A stretch of DNA of 64,000 nucleotides from an uncultured Prochlorococcus sp. (GCA_902537445.1 CACBBI010000002.1:26765-90764), one strand, 5' to 3'; shown: positions 30,454 through 41,862, counted from the first letter of the stretch. The notes: a model not told the origin generated them from the sequence alone. A program made the numbers and translations.

Positions 30454-30548
30454 TAATTTTTAATTTTAATAAAGGAAAAAAACTCAATATTGGGGGTATC
30501 TTTCGTTAGAGTATATAAAGCTAATTGTAATAAGTTATTTTTGATAAC

Positions 30549-31991
30549 ATGGTCAACGAAAATTCAGTTAAAGATGTAGTAAAAGAACCTTACAAATATG
30601 GTTTCGTTACCGATATTGAAACTGAAAAAATAGCAAAGGGATTAAATGAAGATGTCATAAGATTAATTTCTCAAAAAAAAGATGAGCCAAAATATCTCCT
30701 TGATTTTAGATTAAAAGCCTTTAAAAAATGGCAAAAAATGAAAGAGCCTGATTGGGCAGGATTAGGATATGAACAAATTGATTATCAAGATATAATTTAT
30801 TATTCTGCTCCTAAGCAAAAAGAGAAAATTTCTAGTTTAGATGAAGTTGATCCCAAACTTCTTGAGACTTTTGACAAATTGGGGATACCCCTTACGGAGC
30901 AAAAAAAACTCACAAATGTAGCAGTAGATGCTGTCTTTGATAGTGTTTCTATAGCTACAACTTTTAGAGAAGAACTTGCTGAACATGGAGTTATATTTTG
31001 CTCAATTAGTGAAGCAGTAAAAAATCACTCGGATTTAATTGAAAAATATTTAGGTACAGTAGTTCCAGCTAGTGATAATTATTTTGCAGCACTAAATTCT
31101 GCTGTTTTTAGTGATGGTTCTTTTGTTTATATCCCAAAAGGTGTTACCTGCCCTATGGATCTATCTTCCTACTTCAGAATTAATAGTGGAGATTCAGGAC
31201 AATTCGAAAGGACACTAATCATTGCTGAAGAATCAAGTTCTGTAAGTTATCTAGAAGGTTGTACAGCTCCAATGTTTGATACAAATACCCTACATGCAGC
31301 AGTTGTAGAGCTTATAGCATTAGACGACGCTTCAATAAAATATTCAACAGTGCAAAATTGGTATGCTGGTGATGAAGAAGGTATAGGCGGAATTTTTAAT
31401 TTTGTCACCAAGAGAGGAAAATGTTTAGGTAAGAGAAGTAAAATTAGCTGGTCTCAAGTTGAAACAGGGTCTGCAATTACATGGAAATATCCTAGCTGTC
31501 TTCTTTTAGGGGAAGAATCTGTAGGAGAATTTTATTCAGTGGCACTCACCAATAATCGTCAACAAGCAGATACCGGCACAAAAATGATCCATATTGGTCC
31601 TAAGACCAAATCAACTATTGTTAGCAAAGGTATTAGTGCAGGCAACTCAATAAATAGCTACAGAGGTCTTGTCAGAATGGGAACAAAAGCTAAAGGATCA
31701 AGAAATTACAGTCAATGTGATTCAATGTTAATTGGGGATCAAGCTTCTGCAAATACATTCCCTTACATCAAATCTCAACAACCCAATTCTGAAATTGAGC
31801 ATGAAGCAAGTACATGTAGAATCTCAGAAGATCAACTTTTTTATCTCCAAAGCAGAGGTATAGAATTTGAGGAGGCAGTATCTATGATGGTCAGCGGTTT
31901 TTGCAGAGATGTATTTAATCAATTACCTATGGAATTTGCTGCTGAAGCAGATAAGTTACTGGCACTTAAGCTAGAGGGATCAGTAGGTTAA
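30549..31991 (+). CDS. sufB: Fe-S cluster assembly scaffold SufB
   Basis: 480 aa; SufB signature region; first gene of sufBCDS. Confidence 0.97.
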   Translation: MVNENSVKDVVKEPYKYGFVTDIETEKIAKGLNEDVIRLISQKKDEPKYLLDFRLKAFKKWQKMKEPDWAGLGYEQIDYQDIIYYSAPKQKEKISSLDEVDPKLLETFDKLGIPLTEQKKLTNVAVDAVFDSVSIATTFREELAEHGVIFCSISEAVKNHSDLIEKYLGTVVPASDNYFAALNSAVFSDGSFVYIPKGVTCPMDLSSYFRINSGDSGQFERTLIIAEESSSVSYLEGCTAPMFDTNTLHAAVVELIALDDASIKYSTVQNWYAGDEEGIGGIFNFVTKRGKCLGKRSKISWSQVETGSAITWKYPSCLLLGEESVGEFYSVALTNNRQQADTGTKMIHIGPKTKSTIVSKGISAGNSINSYRGLVRMGTKAKGSRNYSQCDSMLIGDQASANTFPYIKSQQPNSEIEHEASTCRISEDQLFYLQSRGIEFEEAVSMMVSGFCRDVFNQLPMEFAAEADKLLALKLEGSVG

Positions 31992-32012
31992 TGAATCAAT
32001 TTCTAAACTGAA

Positions 32013-32798
32013 ATGCAAAGTAAAATGAAAGAATCAGATCCAATTTTAGAAGTTGAAAATCTCTCTGCATCTACTAATAATCTTCCAATCTTAAAGGGGG
32101 TTTCACTTACTGTCTATCCTGGAGAAATCCATGCCATTATGGGAAGAAATGGATGTGGTAAAAGTACTCTTTCGAAAATAATAGCAGGACATCCCTCGTA
32201 TAATATTACAAATGGCGACATAAAATTTTTAGGTGAAAACATCAACTCTCTAGAACCTGAAGAGAGAGCTCAATCAGGAATTTTTCTTGGTTTTCAATAT
32301 CCAATTGAGATTCCAGGTGTAAGTAATCTTGAGTTTCTTAGAGTTTCAACTAATGCCAGAAGGAAATTCCTCAACAAAGAAGAATTAGATACTTTTGATT
32401 TTGAAGAATTAGTTAAAGAAAAGTTAGAAATTGTGAAAATGGATCATGCATTCCTATCAAGGAGTGTAAACCAAGGATTTTCTGGCGGTGAAAAAAAAAG
32501 AAATGAAATTCTGCAAATGGCTTTACTTGAGCCCAAGATAGCAATATTAGATGAGACCGATTCTGGTCTAGATATTGATGCTCTAAGAATAGTGGCATCA
32601 GGAATAAAAAAAATATCTAATGCACAAACTGGGATTATACTTATTACCCACTATCAAAGATTATTAGATGAAATTGAACCAAATTATGTCCATGTTATGT
32701 CAGACGGACAAATCATAAAAACTGGTGAGAGTGATCTTGCTCTAGAGCTTGAGAAAAAAGGATATGAATGGACTGATAACTTTATAAAAAAGACCTAA
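32013..32798 (+). CDS. sufC: Fe-S cluster assembly ATPase SufC
   Basis: [27 protein letters not shown]. Confidence 0.97.
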   Translation: MQSKMKESDPILEVENLSASTNNLPILKGVSLTVYPGEIHAIMGRNGCGKSTLSKIIAGHPSYNITNGDIKFLGENINSLEPEERAQSGIFLGFQYPIEIPGVSNLEFLRVSTNARRKFLNKEELDTFDFEELVKEKLEIVKMDHAFLSRSVNQGFSGGEKKRNEILQMALLEPKIAILDETDSGLDIDALRIVASGIKKISNAQTGIILITHYQRLLDEIEPNYVHVMSDGQIIKTGESDLALELEKKGYEWTDNFIKKT

Positions 32799-32802
32799 AT
32801 AA

Positions 32803-34020
32803 ATGAAAATTATTGAAAAAATAAAAACCAATAAATCGATTGATAATCAAACAGAAATACAAAAAATCTGTCTAGATAAATTACAATCAAGTCCCCTCCC
32901 TAATCCTAAAAGTGAACAATGGAGACTTTCAAATAACTCAAAATTTTCAGACTTTTTAGACTACTCGGTTAATGAAATAGATCCAAAATTTGATATACCT
33001 TTTCCGAATTCTTCTCAAAGTACTATTAGGTTAGTAATTGGTGATAATTGCCAAATCAATTTAATAGAGAAAAATTATTCAATAAAGCAAATAAGTGAGC
33101 ATACATTAGTTAAATATATCAAGGAACAGATATCTTGTTTTGATCAAAATGAAAATTGGAGTGACTTATTAAATCTGGCTTTAAACTGTACAAAGAATAC
33201 TTTGGGATTAAAAATAAGTGGATCCGAAATCCCTCCTATTGAAATCTTTAGTCACGCATCAAGTAATTCTTTAAACGCAAAAACCTTAGTAATATTTTTA
33301 GAAAAGAATTGTGATATTGATTTATTACAAGTAAATCTTGGTAAAGACAACTCTTCATTATCTCAATCAACTTTCTTTTGTTTAGAAGAAAATAGTTCCG
33401 TAAACCATGGTGTTGTTTCTTACGGTGAAAACAAATCAAATCTATTAAATTCCCTCAATGTAATTCAACAAAAAAATAGCGAATATAATTTAGGATCTTT
33501 ACATTTCAAATTTAATTATGCAAGATTTGAAATTCGTATTAAACAATCTGAAGGGAATGCTAAAACCAATATTAAAGGTATGCAAAAAACAAAAAAAGAT
33601 GAACAAATTTCTACTTATACAAAAATAGACTTTCATGGGCCAAATGGATTTCTAGATCAAATCAATAAATCACTTGCTGACGATAAATCACATGCAATAT
33701 TTGAAGGTTCAATAATAGTACCGAAAATTGCCCAGAAAACTGATGCTTCTCAATTAAGCAGAAATTTACTACTATCAAATCTCGCACAAATAGATACTAA
33801 ACCTCAATTAGAAATAATTGCTGATGATGTCAAATGCAAACATGGAGCAACAATTTCACAACTAAATGAAGAAGAACTTTTTTATATGCGAACAAGAGGG
33901 ATCACATTAACAGAAGCAAGTAAACTACAATTAAGTTCTTACTTTCAAGAAATAATTTCATTTATTCCCGTTTCAAAAGATAGATGGGATTTGCTTGATA
34001 AACTTTTAAATGAAAATTAA
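32803..34020 (+). CDS. sufD: Fe-S cluster assembly protein SufD
   Basis: C-terminal CKHGATISQLNEEELFYMRTRGIT; operon position. Confidence 0.95.
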   Translation: MKIIEKIKTNKSIDNQTEIQKICLDKLQSSPLPNPKSEQWRLSNNSKFSDFLDYSVNEIDPKFDIPFPNSSQSTIRLVIGDNCQINLIEKNYSIKQISEHTLVKYIKEQISCFDQNENWSDLLNLALNCTKNTLGLKISGSEIPPIEIFSHASSNSLNAKTLVIFLEKNCDIDLLQVNLGKDNSSLSQSTFFCLEENSSVNHGVVSYGENKSNLLNSLNVIQQKNSEYNLGSLHFKFNYARFEIRIKQSEGNAKTNIKGMQKTKKDEQISTYTKIDFHGPNGFLDQINKSLADDKSHAIFEGSIIVPKIAQKTDASQLSRNLLLSNLAQIDTKPQLEIIADDVKCKHGATISQLNEEELFYMRTRGITLTEASKLQLSSYFQEIISFIPVSKDRWDLLDKLLNEN

Positions 34021-35273
34021 TGGAAACAATTCAAAATTTTCCTGAAATAACGAAGAAAGACTTTCCTCTTTTAAATAGGAACTTAAAAAGTAGTGAGCAA
34101 ATTATTTATTTAGATCATGCTGCAACCACTCAAAAACCAACACAAGTCTTAGAAAAAATTAATGAATACTATAGAAACTATAATGCCAATGTACATAGAG
34201 GCGCACATCAATTAAGTGCAAAAGCGACAGAAGAATTTGAAAATGCAAGATATTTAATTAGCAAATATATAAAAGCGAATTCAACAAAAGAAATTATTTT
34301 CACAAGAAATGCTACTGAGGCAATCAATCTAGCAGCTAGATCATGGGGCGAATCTTCATTAAGAGAAAACGATGAAATTCTATTATCAATAATGGAACAT
34401 CATAGCAATATTGTTCCATGGCAAATGGTTGCAGCAAAAAATAAATGCAAATTAAAATTTATAGGTATAGATAAAAATGGGAAATTAGATATAGACGATT
34501 TTAAATCAAAACTAACATCTAGAACTAAGCTTGTTAGCCTAGTACATGTTAGTAATACTCTAGGTTGCTGTAATCCAATCAAAGAGATCACTAAATTAGC
34601 TAAACAAAAAGGTTCTTTAGTGTTAATAGATGCATGTCAAAGTTTGGCCCATCAAAAACTAGATGTAATTGATCTTAATATAGATTTTTTAGCGGGATCA
34701 GGGCATAAACTTTGCGGTCCTACTGGTATTGGTTTTCTCTGGTCAAGAAAAGAAATCCTAGAAAAAATTCCTCCTCTCTTTGGAGGTGGCGAAATGATTC
34801 AAGATGTTTTTGAAAAGACAAGTACTTGGGCAGAGCTACCACATAAATTTGAAGCTGGAACTCCAGCCATTGCAGAAGCAATAGGTCTTGCAGAAGCAAT
34901 TAATTACATAAACACTATTGGATTGAATGAAATTCATGAATATGAAAAGACTATTACTAAATATTTATTTGAAAAATTAAATGAAATAGAAAATGTTGAA
35001 ATTATAGGTCCATCACCCGAGATAGATCCAGAAAGAGCATCACTTGCCACCTTTTTTGTAAAAAATATACATTCAAACGATATTGCTGAGATTCTTGATT
35101 CAAAAGGAATTTGCATCAGAAGTGGGCATCATTGCTGTCAACCTCTTCACAGATACATTGGAATTAAATCTACGGCTAGAATTAGCATGAATTTCACAAC
35201 CAACAAAGAGGAAATTGACATATTTATAGAGAAATTAAAAGATACTATTAATTTTCTAAAAATCAATTCTTAA
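34020..35273 (+). CDS. sufS: Cysteine desulfurase SufS
   Basis: YLDHAATTQKP, GSGHKLCGPTGIGFLW, RSGHHCCQPLH. Confidence 0.97.
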   Translation: METIQNFPEITKKDFPLLNRNLKSSEQIIYLDHAATTQKPTQVLEKINEYYRNYNANVHRGAHQLSAKATEEFENARYLISKYIKANSTKEIIFTRNATEAINLAARSWGESSLRENDEILLSIMEHHSNIVPWQMVAAKNKCKLKFIGIDKNGKLDIDDFKSKLTSRTKLVSLVHVSNTLGCCNPIKEITKLAKQKGSLVLIDACQSLAHQKLDVIDLNIDFLAGSGHKLCGPTGIGFLWSRKEILEKIPPLFGGGEMIQDVFEKTSTWAELPHKFEAGTPAIAEAIGLAEAINYINTIGLNEIHEYEKTITKYLFEKLNEIENVEIIGPSPEIDPERASLATFFVKNIHSNDIAEILDSKGICIRSGHHCCQPLHRYIGIKSTARISMNFTTNKEEIDIFIEKLKDTINFLKINS

Positions 35274-37195
35274 ATATTCAAAGCATTGTTTAAAAATTCC
35301 TGAGATTTTTGCATTACTAATTTTTTATTTTCAATATTTTTAAACCCATGTCCTTCATTTTCAAAAAACATAACATCTGAATATTTATTATTACGGATCA
35401 AAATTTCTTGAATTTTTAAAGTTTGTTCATAAGAAATAACTTTATCTTTTTTTCCATGAAATACTAAGATAGGTTTTTTTATTTTATTAATATAATTTAT
35501 CGGTGATCTATTTATATAATCATCATAATTTTTTGCATAATTTCCTACCAAAGAATTTAAATAATCTTTTTCAAACCTATGAGTGTTGTAATGCATATCC
35601 TTCAAATCAATAACAGGATATCTACAAATTGCTGCTTTAAAAATAGACCCATATAATAAACAATTCAAAGCAGTTAACCCACCAGCACTATTACCAAAAA
35701 TTACTACTTTCTCGCTGTCAACAAGATTTGATTTGAATAATTCAAGAGCTAGTGCTTTGCAATCATAAGAATCAACAATTCCCCACTTATAATTCAACCT
35801 CTCTCTATATGCTTTGCCAAATCCTGATGAACCTCCATAATTAACTTCAGCAACAAAAAATCCCTTCGTCGTCCAATATTGAACTTCGGAATTATACGAT
35901 CCATCAAAAAATGAAGTTGGTCCGCTATGTGCTCTAACAAGGAGCGGTGGCTTTCTAAAATTTTCAACAAGCGGCCTATAAAGCAAAGAATGAGTAGATT
36001 GATCTTCAAAACCTTTAAACCAAAATGTTTCAGGTTTTGAACAGTCTTTTATATGATCAACAAATATCTGCTCAGAAAATTTTGATAAAACTTTTTTTTC
36101 ACAATCAATTTCAAATATAATTCCCAAAAAATCAGATCCATAACCTTTAAAAAGAACTTTTTTTCTAAAAACACTGAAATCACTTATTGAAGTAAAAGGA
36201 GTAGAAAATTCCTGAACGAATTCAAGATCTTTATATTGTTCCACTATAAAATTATTTTCTTTTTTTGCTAGGCAAAATAAATTGTTTATAGTCCCTGAAA
36301 AAAATGTTATTCCTGAGACCCATTGTGGTGCTCCATATTCAATCAAATTTCTCTCTACTCTTTTCTTAATAAAAATATTCTCAATTTCATTAATATCTAA
36401 AAACAATAAATTCCACCATCCAGAACTATCTTCAGAACATACTAAAATTTTTTCACTTATCCAATAGGGTTGAAAAAAAGAAACGTTTTTTTTTGCATTT
36501 ATAAGCTTATTTGAGAATTTTTTTATTTTTTGTATATCTCCATGTTGATCTATTTGAGCAAAAAATAGATCATTTTTCTCCCAAGGCATGTATGGAGAAT
36601 CCCACTCTATCCAAGAAAGTAATCTAGCAGAAGTATTAGAAGATAATTCTCCAGCAAAATTTTTAAATTTTTTTATTCGATGAATATCTTGTTTAGTTTT
36701 TTTTAAATTTAAAGAAAATAAATAATCTCTATTATTTATCTCGCAAATACCATACAAAAAATTTTTTTCAGAAATGACAAATGAAGAATCGAAATTTCCA
36801 TCAATTGACTTAGATAGTTGTCTAGGTTCTTGAATTGAATCGAGATATTTATATTGACTTCTATAATTTGACGCTGACTCTTTAAAAATTTGAAACCATA
36901 CTGCCTTCGTAATCTGATCTATCCATATCAAATAAAAATTATTTTTAAAATTTATACATTTATAAGATTTACCACCATATCCATGAAAATTATTTTTAAT
37001 GTTATATTTTTTACTTGTTAATTTCTGAGGAAACGCCTCTTTATCATTAAATGGTCTTGCAAAAATGGCATTCTCATTTTGACCTTCATCAACAACATCA
37101 ATCCAAAAAATTGTATCCCTAATAATAGTTAATTCCTTGAAAGCATTTTTTTTAGATTCAGTTTGCCTAACTTTTAACTTTTCATCATTACTCAT
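35270..37195 (-). CDS. S9 family prolyl oligopeptidase-like peptidase
   Basis: 641 aa; GNSAGGLTALNCL nucleophile region, VNYGGSSGFGKAYRERL, FFENEGHGF. Confidence 0.93.
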   Translation of the reverse strand: MSNDEKLKVRQTESKKNAFKELTIIRDTIFWIDVVDEGQNENAIFARPFNDKEAFPQKLTSKKYNIKNNFHGYGGKSYKCINFKNNFYLIWIDQITKAVWFQIFKESASNYRSQYKYLDSIQEPRQLSKSIDGNFDSSFVISEKNFLYGICEINNRDYLFSLNLKKTKQDIHRIKKFKNFAGELSSNTSARLLSWIEWDSPYMPWEKNDLFFAQIDQHGDIQKIKKFSNKLINAKKNVSFFQPYWISEKILVCSEDSSGWWNLLFLDINEIENIFIKKRVERNLIEYGAPQWVSGITFFSGTINNLFCLAKKENNFIVEQYKDLEFVQEFSTPFTSISDFSVFRKKVLFKGYGSDFLGIIFEIDCEKKVLSKFSEQIFVDHIKDCSKPETFWFKGFEDQSTHSLLYRPLVENFRKPPLLVRAHSGPTSFFDGSYNSEVQYWTTKGFFVAEVNYGGSSGFGKAYRERLNYKWGIVDSYDCKALALELFKSNLVDSEKVVIFGNSAGGLTALNCLLYGSIFKAAICRYPVIDLKDMHYNTHRFEKDYLNSLVGNYAKNYDDYINRSPINYINKIKKPILVFHGKKDKVISYEQTLKIQEILIRNNKYSDVMFFENEGHGFKNIENKKLVMQKSQEFLNNALNI

Positions 37196-37272
37196 TTAAG
37201 AAAAATATAAAGAAAGTAAATTAAAGTGCTAGTATTTTTATAGCTAAACTCTTAATTAAAAACTTTTTTAAC

Positions 37273-37878
37273 GTGGCAAACCATTTTTCACAACTTGCAA
37301 AAAAGTCAAGAACAAATGGAAGCTCAGAAAAAATTGTAAAAGAACAAGCAGGTAAGCCATCTCTAGACATTTATAAACTTGGTGATGATGTATTAAGACA
37401 AAATTCCAAAAGAATAACTAAGGTTGACGAATCGATTAGAAAACTCGCTAGAGAAATGCTTCAAAGCATGTATGCAGCTAAAGGAATTGGACTTGCCGCA
37501 CCACAAATAGGCATCAACAAAGAGCTTCTTGTGATAGATGTAAATTTTGAAGATTCAGCAGCAGAACCTTTAATATTAATCAATCCAGAAATTACAGACT
37601 TTGGAACAACCCTTAATTCATACGAAGAAGGGTGCTTGAGTATACCTGGTGTCTATTTGAATGTAGTAAGACCATCAACTATAAAATTAAAATTTAGAGA
37701 TGAAATGGGGAGACCACGTAAAATGAAAGCAGATGGACTTCTGGCGAGGTGTATTCAACACGAAATGGATCACTTAAACGGAATATTATTTGTTGATAGA
37801 GTTACATCAAAAGATGATTTGAACAAAGAACTTATAAAGGAAGGGTTTAACGAAAAAGACGTGATTTCTATTAATTAA
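37273..37878 (+). CDS. def: Peptide deformylase (GTG start)
   Basis: GIGLAAPQIG, EEGCLSIPG, QHEMDHLNGILF. Confidence 0.97.
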   Translation: MANHFSQLAKKSRTNGSSEKIVKEQAGKPSLDIYKLGDDVLRQNSKRITKVDESIRKLAREMLQSMYAAKGIGLAAPQIGINKELLVIDVNFEDSAAEPLILINPEITDFGTTLNSYEEGCLSIPGVYLNVVRPSTIKLKFRDEMGRPRKMKADGLLARCIQHEMDHLNGILFVDRVTSKDDLNKELIKEGFNEKDVISIN

Positions 37879-37882
37879 TCTA

Positions 37883-38224
37883 ATGACTGAAACCACAATA
37901 TTTCAAAAAATAATTAATGAAGAAATACCCTGCGATAAGCTTTATGAAGATGAGTTTTGTATTGCGTTTAATGATATCCAAGCGCAAGCACCAGTACATT
38001 TTTTAGTTATTCCAAAAAAACCAATTATTAATTTATTAGATTGTATTGAAGAAGATGCAAATTTATTAGGGCATTTGCTTTTAGTTGGTAGCAAAATAGC
38101 TAAATCAAAAAATTTAACTAATTGGAGAACAGTAATTAATACTGGAGCAGAATCAGGTCAAACAGTTTTTCATTTACATATTCATTTTTTATCTGGAAGA
38201 AAAATGAATTGGCCCCCAGGTTAA
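37883..38224 (+). CDS. HIT family protein
   Basis: TIFQKIINEEIPCDKLYEDE and HLHIHFLSGRKM. Confidence 0.95.
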   Translation: MTETTIFQKIINEEIPCDKLYEDEFCIAFNDIQAQAPVHFLVIPKKPIINLLDCIEEDANLLGHLLLVGSKIAKSKNLTNWRTVINTGAESGQTVFHLHIHFLSGRKMNWPPG

Positions 38225-38270
38225 AACTCTCGAAAGAAATGTTTATGGGTTATAAATAAGTAAAAACAAA

Positions 38271-38549
38271 ATGAATACACCAGAATCTATAAATACAGAA
38301 TCCAAAAACTTATTCCATGTAATCTCAAAAAATTGGGAAAATTTGGACTATTCACTCAAATCAAAGTTAATAAAAATTTGGAGAGTTTTAACTTATAAAT
38401 GGCAACTACAAATTTTGTTTAACCTACCTTTCCTTTTATGGTGGGTATTAGATAAATCTTTTCCGAAAGTTCATAGATTTGACACAACAGTCTTGAATTA
38501 CTTAAATTTACCTGACTGGGCACTTTCATTTATTGGCTTTAGTCAATAG
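38271..38549 (+). CDS. Hypothetical membrane-associated protein
   Basis: 92 aa ORF with one hydrophobic segment. Confidence 0.6.
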   Translation: MNTPESINTESKNLFHVISKNWENLDYSLKSKLIKIWRVLTYKWQLQILFNLPFLLWWVLDKSFPKVHRFDTTVLNYLNLPDWALSFIGFSQ

Positions 38550-38591
38550 ACTGCTAAAAGTTATAATTTACCTTATAAAACTAGTCGAGTA

Positions 38592-40574
38592 ATGAATAAA
38601 GTAGTTAATAATAAATCCAAAATACTGTATCAATTACAAAAATTAAGAAAGCTATCTCAGCCGTTTTTTCTTCCAATAGATCAATGTAATGGATTTCAAT
38701 TCGTATGGCTTTTGATTTCTCTTTTATTTTGTGTTGGTGGAGTAGTACTTGTTGGTCTTACAGGAATAATTAGTTTCTTTGAAAGCGTTCAACCAATTTT
38801 TCTTGAAAAGTATTTCGGAGGTGTAGTCAGTACTGTTAATTCAATTTGGGCTGGTAGCTGGGGATTACTTTTCTCTGTCTTATTTTTAATTGGATCAGGC
38901 AGTTTCTTTAGCTTAAGACGTCAATTAAAAAACCGTAGATGGTTACATTGGTTATTCCTTGCGATAATTGTATTAATGCTTTTAGCTGTAAACGGAATAA
39001 ACGCAGGTATTGGATTCATTGCAAGAGATTTAACAAATGCTTTAGTAGAAAAACAAGAAGATGGGTTTTATCGGATATTGGGGATTTACGCTTGTTGTTT
39101 CGCTGTGGCTCTACCAATACGTGTTTCTCAAATATTTTTTACATATAAGTTAGGAATAATTTGGAGAGAATGGCTTTCAAAAAGTTTAGTCAAAGATTAT
39201 ATGACTAATAAAGCCTATTACCAATTAAATCCCAATGATGAAGAACAAACCGATGTAGATAATCCTGATCAAAGAATCACAGATGATACAAGAGCTTTTA
39301 CCGGACAAAGTCTCTCTTTCACATTAGGTATTTTTGATGCCCTACTAACATTTTCACTTAATATTCTTATTTTGTGGAGTATTAGTAAAACACTTACTTT
39401 TTCTTTATTTGGTTACGCTGCATTTGCAACTTCTATCCTTTTAATTGCTGGAAAAAATCTTGTAAAGATTGACTTTGATCAACTCAGATATGAAGCAGAT
39501 TTTCGATATGGCTTAGTACATATTAGAGATAATGCTGAATCAATAGCCTTTTACTCTGGGGAAAATCCTGAGCGAAGTGAAACTGAAAGACGCTTAGGAG
39601 AAGTGGTGAGAAACTTTAATTTACTGATTATATGGAGAGTAATAATAGACGTCATGAGAAGATCCATTAATTATGCTGGAAATTTCTTTCCATATTTAAT
39701 AATGGCAATCCCTTACTTTAAAGGGGATATTGATTATGGACGCTTTATTCAGGCAAGCTTTGCATTTGGAATGGTTGAAGGTTCGTTATTTTTCATTGTT
39801 AATCAAATCGAAGAACTTGCAAAATTTACTGCTGGCATTGGCAGATTAGAAGGATTCCAATCAAAAGTTGAATCCATTAGTCAAACAAACCCAACAAGCA
39901 ATCAAAACATTATTTCAGATTACCCCTCAATTCTTATTAATAATGCTGACCTTTGCCCACCAGGATCAAATAAAACAATCATTAAAAATTTAAATTTGAG
40001 CATCGACAATAATCAATCACTTTTGGTTGTAGGACCATCTGGATGTGGAAAAACTTCTTTACTTAGAATGATTAGTGGTTTATGGGAACCCGATCAGGGA
40101 GTAATTAAAAAACCAAAAATTGGGGAATTATTATTCATACCTCAAAAACCATATATGTTACTTGGTTCTTTAAGGGAACAATTATGTTATCCCACAGAAG
40201 TTAAAAAATTTAGTGATGAACATCTTACTTCTGTCCTACATGAAGTAAATTTAAAGACATTAGTGGATCGGTATCCTAATCTTGATATCAAACAAGATTG
40301 GCCAAGAATTCTTTCCCTAGGTGAGCAACAAAGATTGGCTTTTGCAAGACTCTTACTAAATTCTCCAAGATTTGCAGTACTTGATGAAGCAACAAGTGCT
40401 TTAGATATTAACACTGAAAAAAAACTTTATAGTTTACTAAAGGAAAGAGAGCTTTCTCTTATTAGTGTTGGACATAGACCTAGCTTAAAAGATTTTCACG
40501 AGAATATTTTAGAATTAAATGGACAAGGAGACTGGAAATTATTGACTTCTGATAAGTATAATTTTAAGGATTAA
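38592..40574 (+). CDS. ABC transporter ATP-binding protein/permease (SbmA/BacA-, ABCD-like half transporter)
   Basis: 660 aa; TM domain with NPDQRITDDTRAFT (EAA-like loop) plus NBD GPSGCGKTSLLRM, LSLGEQQRLAFARLLL. Confidence 0.93.
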   Translation: MNKVVNNKSKILYQLQKLRKLSQPFFLPIDQCNGFQFVWLLISLLFCVGGVVLVGLTGIISFFESVQPIFLEKYFGGVVSTVNSIWAGSWGLLFSVLFLIGSGSFFSLRRQLKNRRWLHWLFLAIIVLMLLAVNGINAGIGFIARDLTNALVEKQEDGFYRILGIYACCFAVALPIRVSQIFFTYKLGIIWREWLSKSLVKDYMTNKAYYQLNPNDEEQTDVDNPDQRITDDTRAFTGQSLSFTLGIFDALLTFSLNILILWSISKTLTFSLFGYAAFATSILLIAGKNLVKIDFDQLRYEADFRYGLVHIRDNAESIAFYSGENPERSETERRLGEVVRNFNLLIIWRVIIDVMRRSINYAGNFFPYLIMAIPYFKGDIDYGRFIQASFAFGMVEGSLFFIVNQIEELAKFTAGIGRLEGFQSKVESISQTNPTSNQNIISDYPSILINNADLCPPGSNKTIIKNLNLSIDNNQSLLVVGPSGCGKTSLLRMISGLWEPDQGVIKKPKIGELLFIPQKPYMLLGSLREQLCYPTEVKKFSDEHLTSVLHEVNLKTLVDRYPNLDIKQDWPRILSLGEQQRLAFARLLLNSPRFAVLDEATSALDINTEKKLYSLLKERELSLISVGHRPSLKDFHENILELNGQGDWKLLTSDKYNFKD

Positions 40575-40582
40575 CAAAAAAA

Positions 40583-40858
40583 ATGAATTCTAAAGAAGAA
40601 CAAACTAACTCAGAAGTCACTAATTTAGAGAATGAGAGTTTTATAGAACAGCAGAAAGATCCAAATTACATCAATGAACAAATTGGAGAAAATAAATTAG
40701 ATGAAAAATCTGTAGAAATTAAAGATGAATATAAATTTGGATGGAGTAGTTATTCTGAAATAACTAATGGAAGATTTGCAATGATTGGCTTCCTTGCAAT
40801 AATATTGATTGAATTATTTAGTAAACAATCGTTTTTAAAGTGGGCAGGAATCTTATAA
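40583..40858 (+). CDS. hli: High-light-inducible / chlorophyll a-b binding-like protein
   Basis: SEITNGRFAMIGFLAIILIELFSKQSFLKWAGIL. Confidence 0.9.
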   Translation: MNSKEEQTNSEVTNLENESFIEQQKDPNYINEQIGENKLDEKSVEIKDEYKFGWSSYSEITNGRFAMIGFLAIILIELFSKQSFLKWAGIL

Positions 40859-41782
40859 TTAATCATCAAATCTAGAACTGTTGTCTCTAGGTTTCTTCTT
40901 GTTTGCTCCAACGTTATATCTACTATTTTGATTTTTTGAATTTGATCTAGATGTAGAGCTTACTCTACGAGTCTCACGTGGTTTTTTGGCTTGATTAGCC
41001 TCCTTAAATGAAGCATCTTCTACTTGAGCTGTTGAAGTTTGCTGCCTAATAGGTGATCTAGTAGGTTTCTTTCTTAATGGAGAAGGATCAGAGATATTAT
41101 CATCTCGTCTAGAAACTGTACGATTCATTCTAGGTCTTGAACCTGTTTTAACTTCATCTCGAGATAAATTTCTTCTCTCACCAAAGTTATTTGTTTTTGG
41201 TTGTTTAGTATTTCTATCTTCAGAAGACTGTCTTCTCCTTCTTATAGGTTCGTCATTTTCAAACTGACTTATTTCCCTTGTAGATGGCCTACTTCTACTT
41301 ACTGCAGCAGATGGTATTGCTCTCGAAACATTCCTACTACGAGATCTCCCCTCCGTATAGTCTTCTTCAAATTCATCTTCTTGAGGTTTAAATCTTCTAG
41401 ATGGTCTTTCAGATTCTTCAAACCTATCATAATCGTCATTAAATCTGCCTCTAGAATTTCTGGGAACATCAGATATAGGATCATCATCAAAATAAGATGA
41501 CCTTCTAGCTTGATCAGTAGCAACTCCCCTCAATCGAACACTTTCATATGCGAAAAACACTGTAGTTCCTGCTAATAAAAATTGACCAAACTGAAGGATA
41601 GGATCTAACCTCCAGCCTTGAAAAAATAATATTCCTCCGCACAAAAGTCCAATTGCTGCGAAGAAAACATCATAATCCCTTGCCAAGGCCGGCTTAAAAG
41701 ACCTCAAAAAATAAAGGCCTCCTCCACATACCGCGAGAACTATACCAACAATACTGGCCCAATTGAGACTAGCATTGACCAC
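40859..41782 (-). CDS. Ycf66-like protein with long Arg/Ser-rich C-terminal tail
   Basis: N-terminal TM block LNWASIVGIVLAVCGGGLYFLRSFKPALARDYDVFFAAIGLLCGGILFFQGWRLDPI; low-complexity basic tail. Confidence 0.85.
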   Translation of the reverse strand: MVNASLNWASIVGIVLAVCGGGLYFLRSFKPALARDYDVFFAAIGLLCGGILFFQGWRLDPILQFGQFLLAGTTVFFAYESVRLRGVATDQARRSSYFDDDPISDVPRNSRGRFNDDYDRFEESERPSRRFKPQEDEFEEDYTEGRSRSRNVSRAIPSAAVSRSRPSTREISQFENDEPIRRRRQSSEDRNTKQPKTNNFGERRNLSRDEVKTGSRPRMNRTVSRRDDNISDPSPLRKKPTRSPIRQQTSTAQVEDASFKEANQAKKPRETRRVSSTSRSNSKNQNSRYNVGANKKKPRDNSSRFDD

Positions 41783-41862
41783 ATTCTTTCTCCAAAAATT
41801 TATTTTTTAAAGGGTTACTTATATACCCTATATATATAGTGTACTTAAAACTTCTACAAAAA

